From NCBI GenBank assembly GCA_037176905.1, contig JBBBWG010022557.1, positions 1 to 64,000 on the forward strand: a DNA stretch of 64,000 nucleotides. Direction: 5' to 3'. A program made the position numbers and the translations under genes. Shown piece by piece: positions 24,259 through 35,500 of this stretch (position 1 is its first letter; every line of letters begins with the position of its first letter). The notes under the pieces were generated by a model. It did not search any database. It was not told the origin of the DNA and saw only the letters and a list, made by a program, of their open reading frames with translations. This DNA is from Azolla pinnata. Its lineage: Eukaryota; Streptophyta; Polypodiopsida; Salviniales; Salviniaceae.

Positions 24259-25924
24259 GTTTGAGGTGGAAGCGAGTTCTAAAGACTTCAACCTCAATCC
24301 TCTGTCATGGCCATTGCTTCTAGGACATAGAAAACAACATGATGTTCAAATGGATTATGATGCAGATTACATGGACATTGGTAGGACATGATGTATGTAT
24401 GTATGTATGGATGTATGTCTACACAAAAATGCCAGAGCGTGCAGAGGCCATGGAATGCTCGATCCGAAGAAACAACACGAGAGAGTTGGTATAGCTGCTA
24501 GTTGATGAGAAGCCACTGGTGTCTTAGGGCGTATAATGTTCAGTGACTAGGCACAGAAAGTCTCCGCTCATCTGCAAAGAGGCTTAACTGATGTAGCAGA
24601 AATGTGCCGGTTGCTGATCAGACATCCTCATATGTAAAGAGGCTCGATTGATGTGAGAGATGTTTTAGACATCCTCTTTGGAGAGGCACTCTAACATACG
24701 GTTGTAAAGATAGAAGGTTATATGAATGTATCTGTCTGTGAATCAATGGGATCCAGTGATATAAGACGTATAGTTGGTAAGGAGTGTACTTTACAATCTC
24801 ATGTTAACAATAAATCATGTTTAATCATCTTGGTATGAGCATGTACTTGTGATATATTTGATCCAGAAATATTCTTTTAACTATATATATATATATATTT
24901 CTAAAAAGTTCTAGAAAGTTCGAAAAGGTTTTGAAATATTGTTTACTATATTTTGTGGAGAAACTTTCTGATGCATGTACCTTTGCTTATAGTATCAATA
25001 CTTGTAACCCCCATTGATCCCTGTTAAAGGATTTAACGCCCGTCATTGACACATCAATCCAGTAATCTTGTTTCGTCCCATCTTTGCCTCCACGATCTTT
25101 ACATTTGTCTTCATACTTTCATGTTATTCGCGGTTTCCTAAGTTCCTAGCCTCATTACTTTTATCTCCCAGAGTTCCCAGCTCTCGTTAGTTCTCGTCGT
25201 TCGTAGCCCCATTGTCCGTGCTTTGTTATATTTCGCAATTAGTGTGTCCTTGATGATTCTTTACAGCTTGTAGCTCTTTCGGCTTCCAAAACGCTGCGGG
25301 ACATAGCCCCATTCCATGGACGCAACAAAAGAAGATGTATGGTCGATGACCAGAAGAAGTTGGTGATTCGAGTCGGTTCAATGGGAGATCGTGTTTCAGC
25401 CATCTATTGTCGGACTGCTTTTGGAGCCTTGAAAAAAGCTGATCAGAGTAAGCTTGCGCTTCAAGCTGCTGCTCGCAGACAGCTGCCTCTGGCCTTTTTG
25501 TTCTTTTTTTTTAATGATCGATCGCTTTCAAGAGGGGGCTACCTTACGTCCTCTTTAAACGCCACCGAATTCTTTCAGGAAAGCCAAAGGCAGCCAGGCT
25601 TACACGACACTTACCAACCATATGGAGGCTAGACATAACCAGGGAAGGACAAAGCCATGGGGTCTATCGCAAGCCAGATTTAGATGGCATTCAGATAAGA
25701 ACCAGTCGCGATGATTCCAAATTCAAGCCACGCCCCAGATCAAACTCAGGCCAGGTGGAAAGGGGCCTGATGATCGTCGGCTTGTCGATCGAGCGATCGC
25801 ATCCGCACTCAATGCGTATCAGCAGAATCGTGTCCGCGAAATTCATTAGGAAATCTAGCTATGGTACTGAAAATGGAGAATACTTGTGTACTTATGTGCA
25901 CCACACATTCATACAGCAGTAACG
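24259..25924. other. middle of the divergent intergenic region, no gene assigned
   Basis: The left part is unique-looking DNA with a short ATGT run near 24390 and a TA run near 24880. Around 24900-25340 the composition (paired TTCTAGAAAGTTC phrases, AT-rich with a later GC step) is loosely like a plant retroelement end, but I see no paired termini and do not call one. An open frame at 25339-25632 has no recognised domain. The stretch 25632-25860 is GC-richer and unassigned. Confidence 0.4.
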
Positions 25925-26815
25925 ACAATAACAATAAGCATCATCAGCATCATCAACATCTTCATTGTCACCATCATCATCATCATCACCACCACCACCA
26001 TCACCATCATCATAATAACCATCATTCACAATCATCATCATCAGTAGTAGCAACAACAACAACAACAACAACATCATAATCATCATCACCACCGCCACCA
26101 CCATCATCACCATCATCATAATAACCATCATTCACGATCATCATCAGCAGCAGCAACAGCAACAACATCATCATCATCATCAACATCACCATGATCACCA
26201 TCATCATAATAACCATCATTCACAATCATCATCATCAGCAGTAGCAACAACAACAACATCATCATCATCATCATCATCATAATCATCATCACCACCACCA
26301 CCACCATCACCATCATCATAATAACCATCATTCACGATCATCATCAGCAGCAGCAGCAACAACATCATCATCATTATCAACGACATCACCATGATCACCA
26401 TCATCATAATAACCATCATTCACAACCATCATCATCATCAGTAGCAGCATCATCATCACAACAACCATCACCATCACCATCACCATTACCACCACCGCCA
26501 CCACCATCATCATCATCATCATAATAATAATAATAAGTACCATCAGTACCATAATCAGCACCATCATCTTCATAATAACAATAGCCACCATCAACATCAT
26601 CACGTCCTCACCACCACCATCATCATCATCCTCATCATCCTCATCACCACCACCATCATCATCATCCTCATCACCACCATCACCACCATCATCATCATCA
26701 CCGTCAGCACCAGCACCACCATCATCATAATAACCCTCATCACCCTCATCATCATCATCACCCTCAGCATCAGCATCATCATCATCACCATCACCATCAT
26801 CACCATCATCATAAT
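25925..26815. repeat. CATCAC/CATCAT trinucleotide minisatellite with higher-order structure (right mirror block)
   Basis: About 890 bp of CAT/CAC/CAA/CAG triplets lie on plus, the reverse-complement class of the left block, and end about 45 bp before the invertase start codon. The phrase ATAATAACCATCATTCAC recurs at 26012, 26118, 26206, 26318 and 26406. Spacings alternate (106, 88, 112, 88), and the base after CAC alternates A/G, so the left half is built of dimers of about 195-200 bp. Long poly-His and poly-Met/Asp open frames here are artefacts. Confidence 0.93.
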
Positions 26816-26858
26816 CACAAGCAGCAGCAGCAGCAGCATTGTGGGCTTCTTCTTGGCC

Positions 26859-27167
26859 ATGGCGGCAGCTGAAGAGGCACCTGCGCTGCAGCAGGAGCGA
26901 CGGCGCCCATTGCTGGGCGGCGCCCACCATGGATGCCGCCACAGCGTTCTGCAGCAGGCTCGCAGCAGCCATAGCCCTCATGATGCCGATGGTGAAGAAG
27001 AAGAACAAGAACAAGAACAAGGAATGGGGTGGGGAGGAAGGAGCTCCGTTCTGCTGCCATTGCTCCTAACACTGCTACTCGCCATCGCAGCAGGGGCGGC
27101 ATCGGCGTCTGTCTCTGGCGGGGGCCGTCGGATCCTCGGCCGCCATTCGATCCTCGCCGCTCCATCT

Positions 27168-27198
<31 letters not shown>

Positions 27199-30100
27199 AG
27201 CCGCAGCAGCATCATCAGCATCAGGCGGATCATGGCCATGGCGAGCAAGGTAGGGTTCCATGGTACGATGAGGGCGTAATCGCTACGGTAACTGGATCGA
27301 GAGGTCTCGATGGTCAGCATCGAGACGATGGCCAAGGTCAAGATGGTCAAGGCCAATATGGTCATGCTAAAGATGACCATGGTCAAGATAGTCAAGGTCA
27401 AGATGGCCATGCTAAAGATGGTCATGGTCAAGATGGGCATGCTAAAGAAGGCCATGGTCAAGATGGCCATGGTCAGGAAGGACATGGTCAACATGGACCT
27501 GGTCAAGGTCAAACCAGTCAAAGTCAACACAGTCAAGTTGGCCTTGGTCAAGATGGTCATGGCGACGACGAGTTCCCGTGGTACCAGCCCAAGAGCACGG
27601 AACCCACCGTCTTCAACAAGAGCGGGAGGACCTCGTCTCCGTGGTCCGCGTCTGCCCTCGACTCGCTCCGGACCTCCTTCCATTTCCAGCCACAGCACAA
27701 CTGGATTAACGGTAAAAATAAATAAAAAACCAAAGAAGCTGTGGACCCCAGTCATCAGCATTCTGCGTCGCTTGACCCATGCTATTCTCGTAGTTTTCTG
27801 ATCATGTGATGTCGAAGCGCATGCGCGTTAGTTCATTTAAAGGAATGAAGGGCGAGGGTTAAGCATCGGAAGAGACCAGTTCGTTGAAGAATTAGGAGAG
27901 GGGGGGATGCGGGTTAGCTCCTTGCGGAATGAATTGAGAATATGACGCGATCGGCTCGTTAAAGAATCAGAAGAGCTGGATGCAGGAGGTTAGTTCATTC
28001 GAGAATGAAGGGTGAGGATTAAGAGTTAGAAGTGATCGGTTTGTCAAGGAATCAAATGTTCTGCGCGTGGGCTGCTCTACTTCGTTCGGGAACGAAGGGT
28101 TGAGGATTAAGAATGAGAAGAGATCAATTGAAGAATTAGGAAATGGTTAGGTCATTAAGGAATGAAGGGCTCATGAGGATTAACGAATTAGACGAGATTG
28201 GTTCGTTAAGGAATAAAGGGTGAGGATTAAGAATCGGAAGAGATCAATTTGTCAACGAATTAGTCCATTAAGGAGTGAAGGGTGAGGATTAAGAATTAGA
28301 AGAGATAAGTTTGTTAAAGAATTAGACGAGATGGATGTGGGGTTTGTGTGTTCATCCAAGAATGAAGGGCGAGGATTAAGAATTAGAAGAAGTTCATTGA
28401 AAAAAATTAGAAGAGTGTGTAATTCATTGAAGAATGAAGGGTGCTCGGATTTAAAGAGTGCAATGAACCAAGTTCCAAACTAATCTACATTTATCAGCCC
28501 TGTTAGTTAGTTAGAAAACCGGCCAACAAATCGCCAGATAGCAGATTCGATTAAATTAGCGTGGCGCTTCTTCCACCATATACGTTGCTCCGATCTGATT
28601 TCCCAAACATATTATCCATCCACAAACTTGTCCCCAGAAGAGAGTGCTAACTTTTGCTTTGCTTTCTATAACATGCGCGAACCGCGGGATGCCACGGTGC
28701 CGAATCGCGCTCTACATCGTCGCGCGGATGCCGATGTCAAGACCCCAACGGTAAAAATCCTCAGTTTCTATGCCAACAGTTGAGAATCATGCGTCTGAAA
28801 CCGTCTCTGGAGCGAATAGGATGAAACAGAAGAAGAAGGAGGAGAAAAAGAGCTAGATACTTAAAAAACAGACGCCGCAGGATCTTGATATATCGATTCG
28901 ATCTGTGGGGATGCTGGCAGCGCCGCTGTATTACAGGGGATGGTACCACCTGTTCTACCAATACAACCCGCACGATGCGTTCTGGGGGCTCATCTCGTGG
29001 GGCCACGCGGTGTCGACGGACCTCATCCATTGGCTCTACCTCGATCTCGCGATGGTGCCCGACAAGTGGTACGATGCCCGCGGAGTGTGGACGGGTTCGG
29101 CCACGTTCGTGCACGGCGACGGGGGCCCGCCCACCGTGCTCTACACGGGCTCGACCAACGAGTCTGTGCAAGTGCAAGTTCTGGCATACCCGACTGATCC
29201 AGAAGATAGTCTGCTCCGCAACTGGACCAAGGCGCCCGACGTCAACCCCGTCTTGACGCCCCCCGACGGCATTCTGGACACCGACTTCCGCGACCCGACC
29301 ACCGCGTGGCTCGGCCAAGACGGCCTCTGGCGCTTCGGGATGGGCTCCAAGATCAATGACACCGGCGTCGCTCTCATCTACCTGAGCCCCGACTTCGTCA
29401 GCTGGACGCTGCAGGAGCATTACCTGTACCAGGTCCATCATCAACTTCCTCGCACCTCTATGCCGTAGCGTGAACACATGATAAGGCCAGCTATAGTCAA
29501 GCTATTTGTGGGCTAGTTCAATAGGAGCATTACTTGTACCCAGTCTGTTATGAGCACAACCACTTACGTGCCTCTGTGGTGTAGCGTGAACACATGATAA
29601 GGTTAACTACACTCAGCTGTTTGCGGGCTAGTTAAGTAAAGAACAACATGATAAGGTCAACTATAGTCAGCTATTTGTGGGCTAGTTAAGTAAAGAACAA
29701 ACCGTGGGAATTGAAAGTTTCGATCTATGGCAGAAAAAAAATGTGAGATCACACGTTCACACCTAGGGTTGAGTCTATAGACTTTTGCTTCAAGCAAGTA
29801 AAATCTCTTTTATATATCCAAGACACGATATTTTTTTACCATGTCAGTTGAATAAACAGAATCTAAACAATGTCTTCGTGTTATGAATATGTGAACATTA
29901 CAATATTTTCACCTAGACTTGAACCCAAGACCTTGTATCACGAGATTCAAATCTTAACTATTAAAGTAACATTTCAAGACATTTTTATTTTATAGTCACT
30001 ATTATATAAAGGAAAACTCTAGAACTTTCTAAAATATTCTATAATCTTTTAAAATATTTTAGATCTAAAACATTCTTAAAATTATTGGGCTATTCTATAG

Positions 30101-32160
30101 AAACTTTCAAATATAGACATATAGATCATAATAAAACAATTTGAACCAACATTAGTCGTGAGCTCCAAGCTTACATTGATCCAACTCCTCTTTGTACTCA
30201 TTCTATTATAATAAACTCATTCTTTTATTATCAATTTACTCTCCTCTTTTTTTATCTATTTTCTTATATCTTCCTTAAATCGTTCAATCTCTTGCTTTGT
30301 TCTAACAGGTCGAAGGCACCGGCATGTGGGAATGCCTCGACTTCTACCCCATCTACGCATCCGGCTCGCGCTCGGGTGTGGACACGTCCGACATCTACCG
30401 CTCGGACGTCGCCATCAAGCACGTAATCAAGGCGAGCATGGACAACACGAAGCTCGACTTTTACACGCTCGGGAGGTACGACTACGGGAACCACACGTTC
30501 GCCCCCGACAACCCTCCCGCGGCGCTAGGCTCGGGCCCAAGATACGACTACGGCAAGTTCTACGCTTCCAAGACATTCTACGACCCGAACAAGGGCCGCC
30601 GTGTGTTGTGGGGCTGGGTCAACGAGTCGGACAGCCTGCAGGACGACATCGCCAAAGGCTGGGCATCTGTGCTGGTAAAAAGAAGAAGAAGAAAAGCAAT
30701 TGATCCGATCCGATTCCCCTGTCTGACAAATCAAGATTATCATACTAACCTCGAGTGATTAGGAGCGCTAATTAATCACGCTGAATTATCTATCTACCGC
30801 AGGGCTTGCCGAGGCAAGTCTGGTTCGACAACTTGACGCAGTCGAACCTCATACAGTGGCCAGTCGAGGAGCTGCTGAGCCTCCGGGGATCGAACACTTC
30901 GATCCGAAACGTGGTGCTCGAGGCCGGCTCGGTGGCGGAGGTCCCACGAGCCACAGGAGCCCAGGTAAAAAAAAAAAAAAAACTCTCAATTGCAAGTCTC
31001 CTGATTTGTTGAGAATCAAGCATTGACATTAACATTTTATATGAAGCAAACACAAAATACAACAAGTAGTACTTGAACCTAAGTATGTTCTGATCGAGTT
31101 TCTTTGTACTGACGGAATCAAGTGGGACATCGAGCTCACGATCGACAACCCGATCTTGTCTCGCGGTGACGACGTCGGTGACAAGATCGGCCTGAGGGAC
31201 GGTGGCGATGTGGCTGGCGTGTATAGTTGTGCCGAAGCTGGCGCTTCTAGACAAGGCTACTATGGGCCTTTCGGGCTGCTGGTCCTCGCATCTGATGATC
31301 TGCAAGAACAGACTGCGGTTTACTTCTACTTCACCAGTATCGATGGGAAATGGACAGCCTTGGTCTGCAACGACCAGAGCAGGTAAAAAAAAATGCCAGT
31401 TAGTGCCTCCTTGTTCTTGTTACTAATGTTCGTCGATCTGATCTAACCCTTTGCTAACATCATGTTTGTGTTGTGTGTATGGCTTCAAAGATCGACTGTC
31501 GCAACCGACGTAGACAAGTCCATCTATGGCTCCTTCGTTCCAGTTTTGGAGGACGAAACCACACTCTCCCTCCGGGTGTTGGTAAGTGCTCAAGTCTCCA
31601 CGTATTAACCTTGTAGGGTCCTCTCACAAAGGTAACTAGCCTCCTTTTATAGACTTAAAAACCCTAGGTGAGTGAGCTCATCAGACTAGAGATCTTACAT
31701 CCTTTTTCTCTTACCATTAGATTCAAGCTTTCGATCTTCACCCTTTATTCCTTAATGAACTAGCCCGCAAATAGCTGAACATGAACATAGTTAACATTAT
31801 AGTGTAAAACACTATGGTACAGAGGCTAGTGAATGGTTATGCTCGTAAAAGTTAGTCTGCTTGATCAACCGATTGACTTACAAGCTTGATAAAGTCAGTT
31901 AGATGCCAAGGGGTAAAAGACTTAGAGTCCTCGTCCCCTGATGATTTTTTTTATCTGGCCTATTCACACTTCAGGTTGATCACTCCATCGTGGAAACGTT
32001 TGCACAAGGTGGGAGGGTTTGCATAACCTCACGGGTCTACCCCACCGTAGCCTTGGACGATGATGCGAAGCTCTTCTTGTTCAACAATGGCACCGCATCC
32101 GTGACTGTGTCGAGCCTCGATGCTTGGCGCGTCTCCAGCGCCAATCTCCGCCCGTTCTGA
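26859..32160 (+). CDS. vacuolar-type acid invertase (GH32 beta-fructofuranosidase) with an N-terminal repeat domain, 8 exons
   Basis: Exons: 26859-27711, 28742-28750 (9-nt microexon), 28921-29432, 30309-30674, 30803-30964, 31123-31382, 31491-31581, 31975-32160, giving 812 aa against about 640-670 for usual vacuolar invertases. It hydrolyses sucrose to glucose and fructose in the acidic vacuole. Parts in order: cytosolic N-terminus with RRRPLL (about 14-19), a possible dileucine-type sorting signal; membrane anchor at about 63-82; His6/Gln-rich run (104-122); a GQDGH-type repeat region (about 151-235); then [14 protein letters not shown] with nucleophile Asp285 supplied by the microexon; FRDP with Asp412; and WECLDFYP with acid/base Glu466, followed by the C-terminal beta-sandwich ending NLRPF. 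The vacuolar class normally has Val, and the cell-wall class Pro, where this protein has Leu468. The exon 6 acceptor is uncertain: an AG 18 nt upstream is also in phase. The catalytic residues look intact. Confidence 0.93.
27305..27565 (+). repeat. in-frame coding repeat ([11 protein letters not shown] units) in invertase exon 1
   Basis: DNA units of GGTCAAGATGGCCATG type with GGTCATGCTAAAGAT variants repeat in frame. They encode a hydrophilic stretch of Gly, Gln, Asp, His and Lys (for example [16 protein letters not shown]). Spacing is 5 or 10 residues. It lies on the luminal side of the membrane anchor and before the catalytic domain. Confidence 0.9.
27840..28470 (+). repeat. degenerate minisatellite in invertase intron 1
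   Basis: The phrases AATGAAGGGTGAGGATTAAG, AATTAGAAGAGAT and TTCGTTAAAGAATTAG recur about eight or nine times in the same order at roughly 50-75 bp spacing. The copies diverge considerably. The repeat fills more than half of the 1030-nt intron between exon 1 and the microexon. Confidence 0.85.
29413..29700 (+). repeat. tandem duplication covering the end of invertase exon 3 and the start of intron 3
   Basis: The exon end GGAGCATTACCTGTACCAG is repeated about 110 bp downstream as GGAGCATTACTTGTACCCAG. It is followed by matching text (CCTCTGTGGTGTAGCGTGAACACATGATAAGG against CCTCTATGCCGTAGCGTGAACACATGATAAGG). A further partial copy, GTCAGCTATTTGTGGGCTAGTTAAGTAAAG, follows. The second exon-like copy lacks a GT after the CAG, so the first donor at 29433 is kept. 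Confidence 0.8.
29580..30250 (+). repeat. repeat-derived sequence in invertase intron 3, possibly a retroelement fragment
   Basis: The AT-rich filling of the 876-nt intron 3 contains text shared in inverted orientation with intron 7. It also has a downstream run (paired CTAGAACTTTCTA phrases, then TTGTACTCATTCTATTATAATAAA) of a style common at the ends of plant LTR elements. No coding part is visible and I cannot define termini, so family and age are open. It looks like a broken remnant. Confidence 0.4.
31640..31870 (-). repeat. inverted partner of the intron 3 repeat, in invertase intron 7
   Basis: Read on the minus strand, this part of intron 7 contains TACGAGCATAACCATTCACT, AGCTATTTGCGGGCTAGTTCA and CACCTAGGGTTTTTAAGTCTATA. 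These line up in the same order with TATGAGCACAACCACTTACG, AGCTGTTTGCGGGCTAGTTAA and CACCTAGGGTTGAGTCTATA in intron 3 on plus. The same repeat family therefore sits in two introns in opposite orientation. Confidence 0.7.
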
Positions 32161-32599
32161 TCGTCGCCACTTATCTGTTTCCGATCTGCTTATCATTCAT
32201 CTTGACCCGCCTACTTATGACACCTTATCAGCTTATTATCTGTTAGATCGACCGATTTGCCAGCTACATCAACTTATCATTATATTGACCAACGTATCAT
32301 TCTATTGTCCATTGGTATGCACTGGGTATCAACTCTACCGCCGGATATTGTCACACTCCTCTTATTAATTAATTTTTCATGATTATCCCTCCTCTCATTC
32401 CTTTTAAAATTTCCTTTTCGTGCTCCTTCAATTGCTGCAGAAAGCAAGCCCATTCTCTCTTAGAGGTTGTTGGTCCAGCATCGAACTTATCCCAATTAAG
32501 TTTCAATCTGTTTCCAAATATTTTACCCTAATTATTCACAAAATAAGGGTTCCAAATGAGAGGTTGTCGGTCTTTCAACTCTTCTTGTTCGAGAGGGCA
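32161..32599. other. invertase 3' flank, no gene recognised
   Basis: AT-rich sequence downstream of the invertase stop, probably 3' UTR and then the poorly defined 3' edge of the LINE. I see no open frame of note. Confidence 0.5.
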
Positions 32600-35500
32600 T
32601 TTCACTAATAACCCTTTTTTTCACATCATCCTATGCACGGAAAAGTCCTTTAATAAAATTGTCCTCCCATGTATTCGATAACTTAACTTTGTTAATTTGC
32701 ATAAACATCCACCTTACCTTTTGGCTACTATGGACCTCGCTTGAAGAGTAAATGTTTCTAAGGTCCACTTTTCGGCGTTAAGCTTCGTACTACAAACTTA
32801 GCAATGAAGTTTTACTTTGCTACAAGGGGTCAATCACTCCAAGTTTGCCACTTCTCTTGGAAAGCGTGTTGAACGTAGACCAAGATACTTTAGCACATGC
32901 GAATTGCTCGGAGTTCCTAGCCCAAAGAAAGTTCCTAACTGTTCTTTTGATCTAGTTCATACACGATCTAGTGAAAATCCAGTTGGAAGTGATACCCCAA
33001 ATAGAGGAAAGGATGACTAAATTAACAATTGTCACCCGGCCTGCTAAATAAAGATTAGTCTTTCTAGAAAAGCAATTTCTTGTTCATCCTTAAGAGCAAT
33101 AGAGGCATATGACATTCAGAGGGGAGTTCGATACCCACTTGGCATATGAGGTATCAAACACCTACAATCAATCCATCTAAATTTGGATGATGGGTGAGGA
33201 CCTTCTCCCGTCCAAAATGCAACTTATTCCAATTGATAAGGGCCCCCCAAACCCTTGCAAAAAATGTATAACATTTATGCTGCTTAGTTGAGATTTTCCA
33301 AAGAACCTTCCAAGTAGAGGGTAGTGTCATTAGCAAATTTGACATCCATCAATCTTTGCTTGAATCTAGCAATTTTCATTCCTTTCAATCCTATTTCCTC
33401 TGTTGCCAAAAACTTGTGTAGTGCTTCTGCATAGAGAAAAAATAAGAAAGGGGCGAGGGGGCAGCCTTGTCTAATTGATCTAGAGATTTGAAAAGGTATG
33501 CCACCTGCCATTAGCATTCGACTCCTAACCGTTGAACAAAACGAAAAACGGCCATTAATCCATCTTTCATTGAAGTTAAACCTTTGTAGTACAACTTTGA
33601 AAAACTGCCAACGTCTGACCCTGTCATATGTTTTTTTTAAGTCTAAAAGGATCATTGCAACATTCTCCTTTCTGTTCGCAGCAACTTCCCAAAATGTAAA
33701 TATATTTTCAAAGATACTAGGCTCTTTTATTAAACCAGCTTGAGACGATTGAAGCATAGTTTTTGCAAATAGCTTGTACACCATGTTAAGAACTGTAATG
33801 GGCTGCTATTTCTGACTGAATGTCTTCTAACGGTCTCTCTCCTTTTGGAATCAAATATATCATGCCCTATGTAATTTCTTGAGGTAGGCTTCCACAGTCA
33901 AAACATTCCTTGAAATGCAACACACATATCATTGCCAATCCAATTGTAGTAGAAGCGATAAAAGGTCGGTTTCAAGCCATCTAGACTAGAACAACTTTCA
34001 TTTGATAATTTTTCTAGAGCAATAAAAAGTTTAACCTTTGAAAAGGCCTTTATAAGCTTAGCATTCATCTTATTTGATACAATTTCATGTAAGGTACCTA
34101 AAGCCCTATTCGTTCGTTCGACGTGTTGCCAGATAGACACGGATATGCTCCCTGCCTGCTATAGGCACATTATGGTCAGGCCCGATTGAGTGCCACTTCT
34201 CCCGCCCATAAACGAAAGTTTACTAATTGTATTCAAGTGATTAGAAGACATAGGGGATTCAGACAAAATGTCTTTATAGAAACTTGTTATATCATGCATT
34301 TCTTCTAGCTCTGATGTAATGTCCAATTGTTTTCCTTTTTTAATTTGATAGAGGTACTCTTTCTTTAGGGCCCTGTAGCTCAAAAAAACTCTTTGTGCAC
34401 TGATCACCTACCTGAGTCCACCGGGCAACTTGCTTGTGATAGGTTAAGAGAGATCTTTTGTCATCTAGTTGTCGAATTTTTTCCCCAACTGCATCGATCA
34501 TATTATTATATTTTGAATTTGAAGGATCACATTTCTACAAGCTTTGTGTCGATTTCAGTCCTTACCTTAAGATTCCATTCCTTTGTTTAATATTTTGTAA
34601 GTTTATGTCTGGCCTTGTCTTTGAAAAAAAATTTAAGTGTTGTAATCCCTTTAACAAGCTTGCTTGCCATGATGCTCTTTGATGTAGCCATCGGCAATTC
34701 TAAAATAGTCGGAGCATGGTCGGAACATGAGGAGCCACGCAAGATTCCTATAAAACTCCCTGTAGTCTCCAAGCTTGGTCTTACATAAAAAAAATCTATA
34801 TGTGAGAGGTTTGCACCTTGGTCTCTCTTGCTTGATCGTGAAAAGTTCTTGCTACGAGAAATTCTATAGAAATGCATTGACATCCAAACATCTTCCAATT
34901 GTAGTTTGAAACTTAATTGTTCCCAAGATGAGAATTCAGCCATGTGAATAGTGATAGTACTGTCTCATTGTCTATCTTTTGTGGATTCTATCATGTTAAA
35001 ATTCCCTCCTGTACACCAACAATGAGCTTGTGGAATACTTTGGCTTATTGAGCACCAAAAAGCTTTTCTATCTTGTTTATTATTAGGCACATACACATTC
35101 AAGAAACCAATCTTTTCTTGATTCAAATTTAGGATCACATATTGTGCATGCCCTTGAACAACCTCACTTTTATCTACAATTTGGGGTACCAAGTTTGCCT
35201 TGACCAACATGCCAACCCTCCTCTTACAAATCGTAGATTAGTGCCTTTAGACCAAAAAATGTTTATAGGAACCTAGGAGCATTACTTAAGTGATATTCCC
35301 GAAACATGAAGATGCCTATATCACCAATTAGACACCTTTGTAACTCTCAACGAAATCTACTTTTCGTGGCCTAACACTGAGATCCACCAAAGCCTTGTAA
35401 GTTCGAAGAGAGAGGACTTTCATAAATCACTTCTTTTTTCTCTTTTTTACTCTTTGCGATTACCAGCTTTCATTTCTTCAAGGTTCTCTTGGTGCTGAAG

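Noticed and set aside
25861-27020. Poly-Met/Asp and poly-His open frames near the invertase
   Set aside because: Artefacts of the CAT-repeat block and of the antisense of invertase exon 1.
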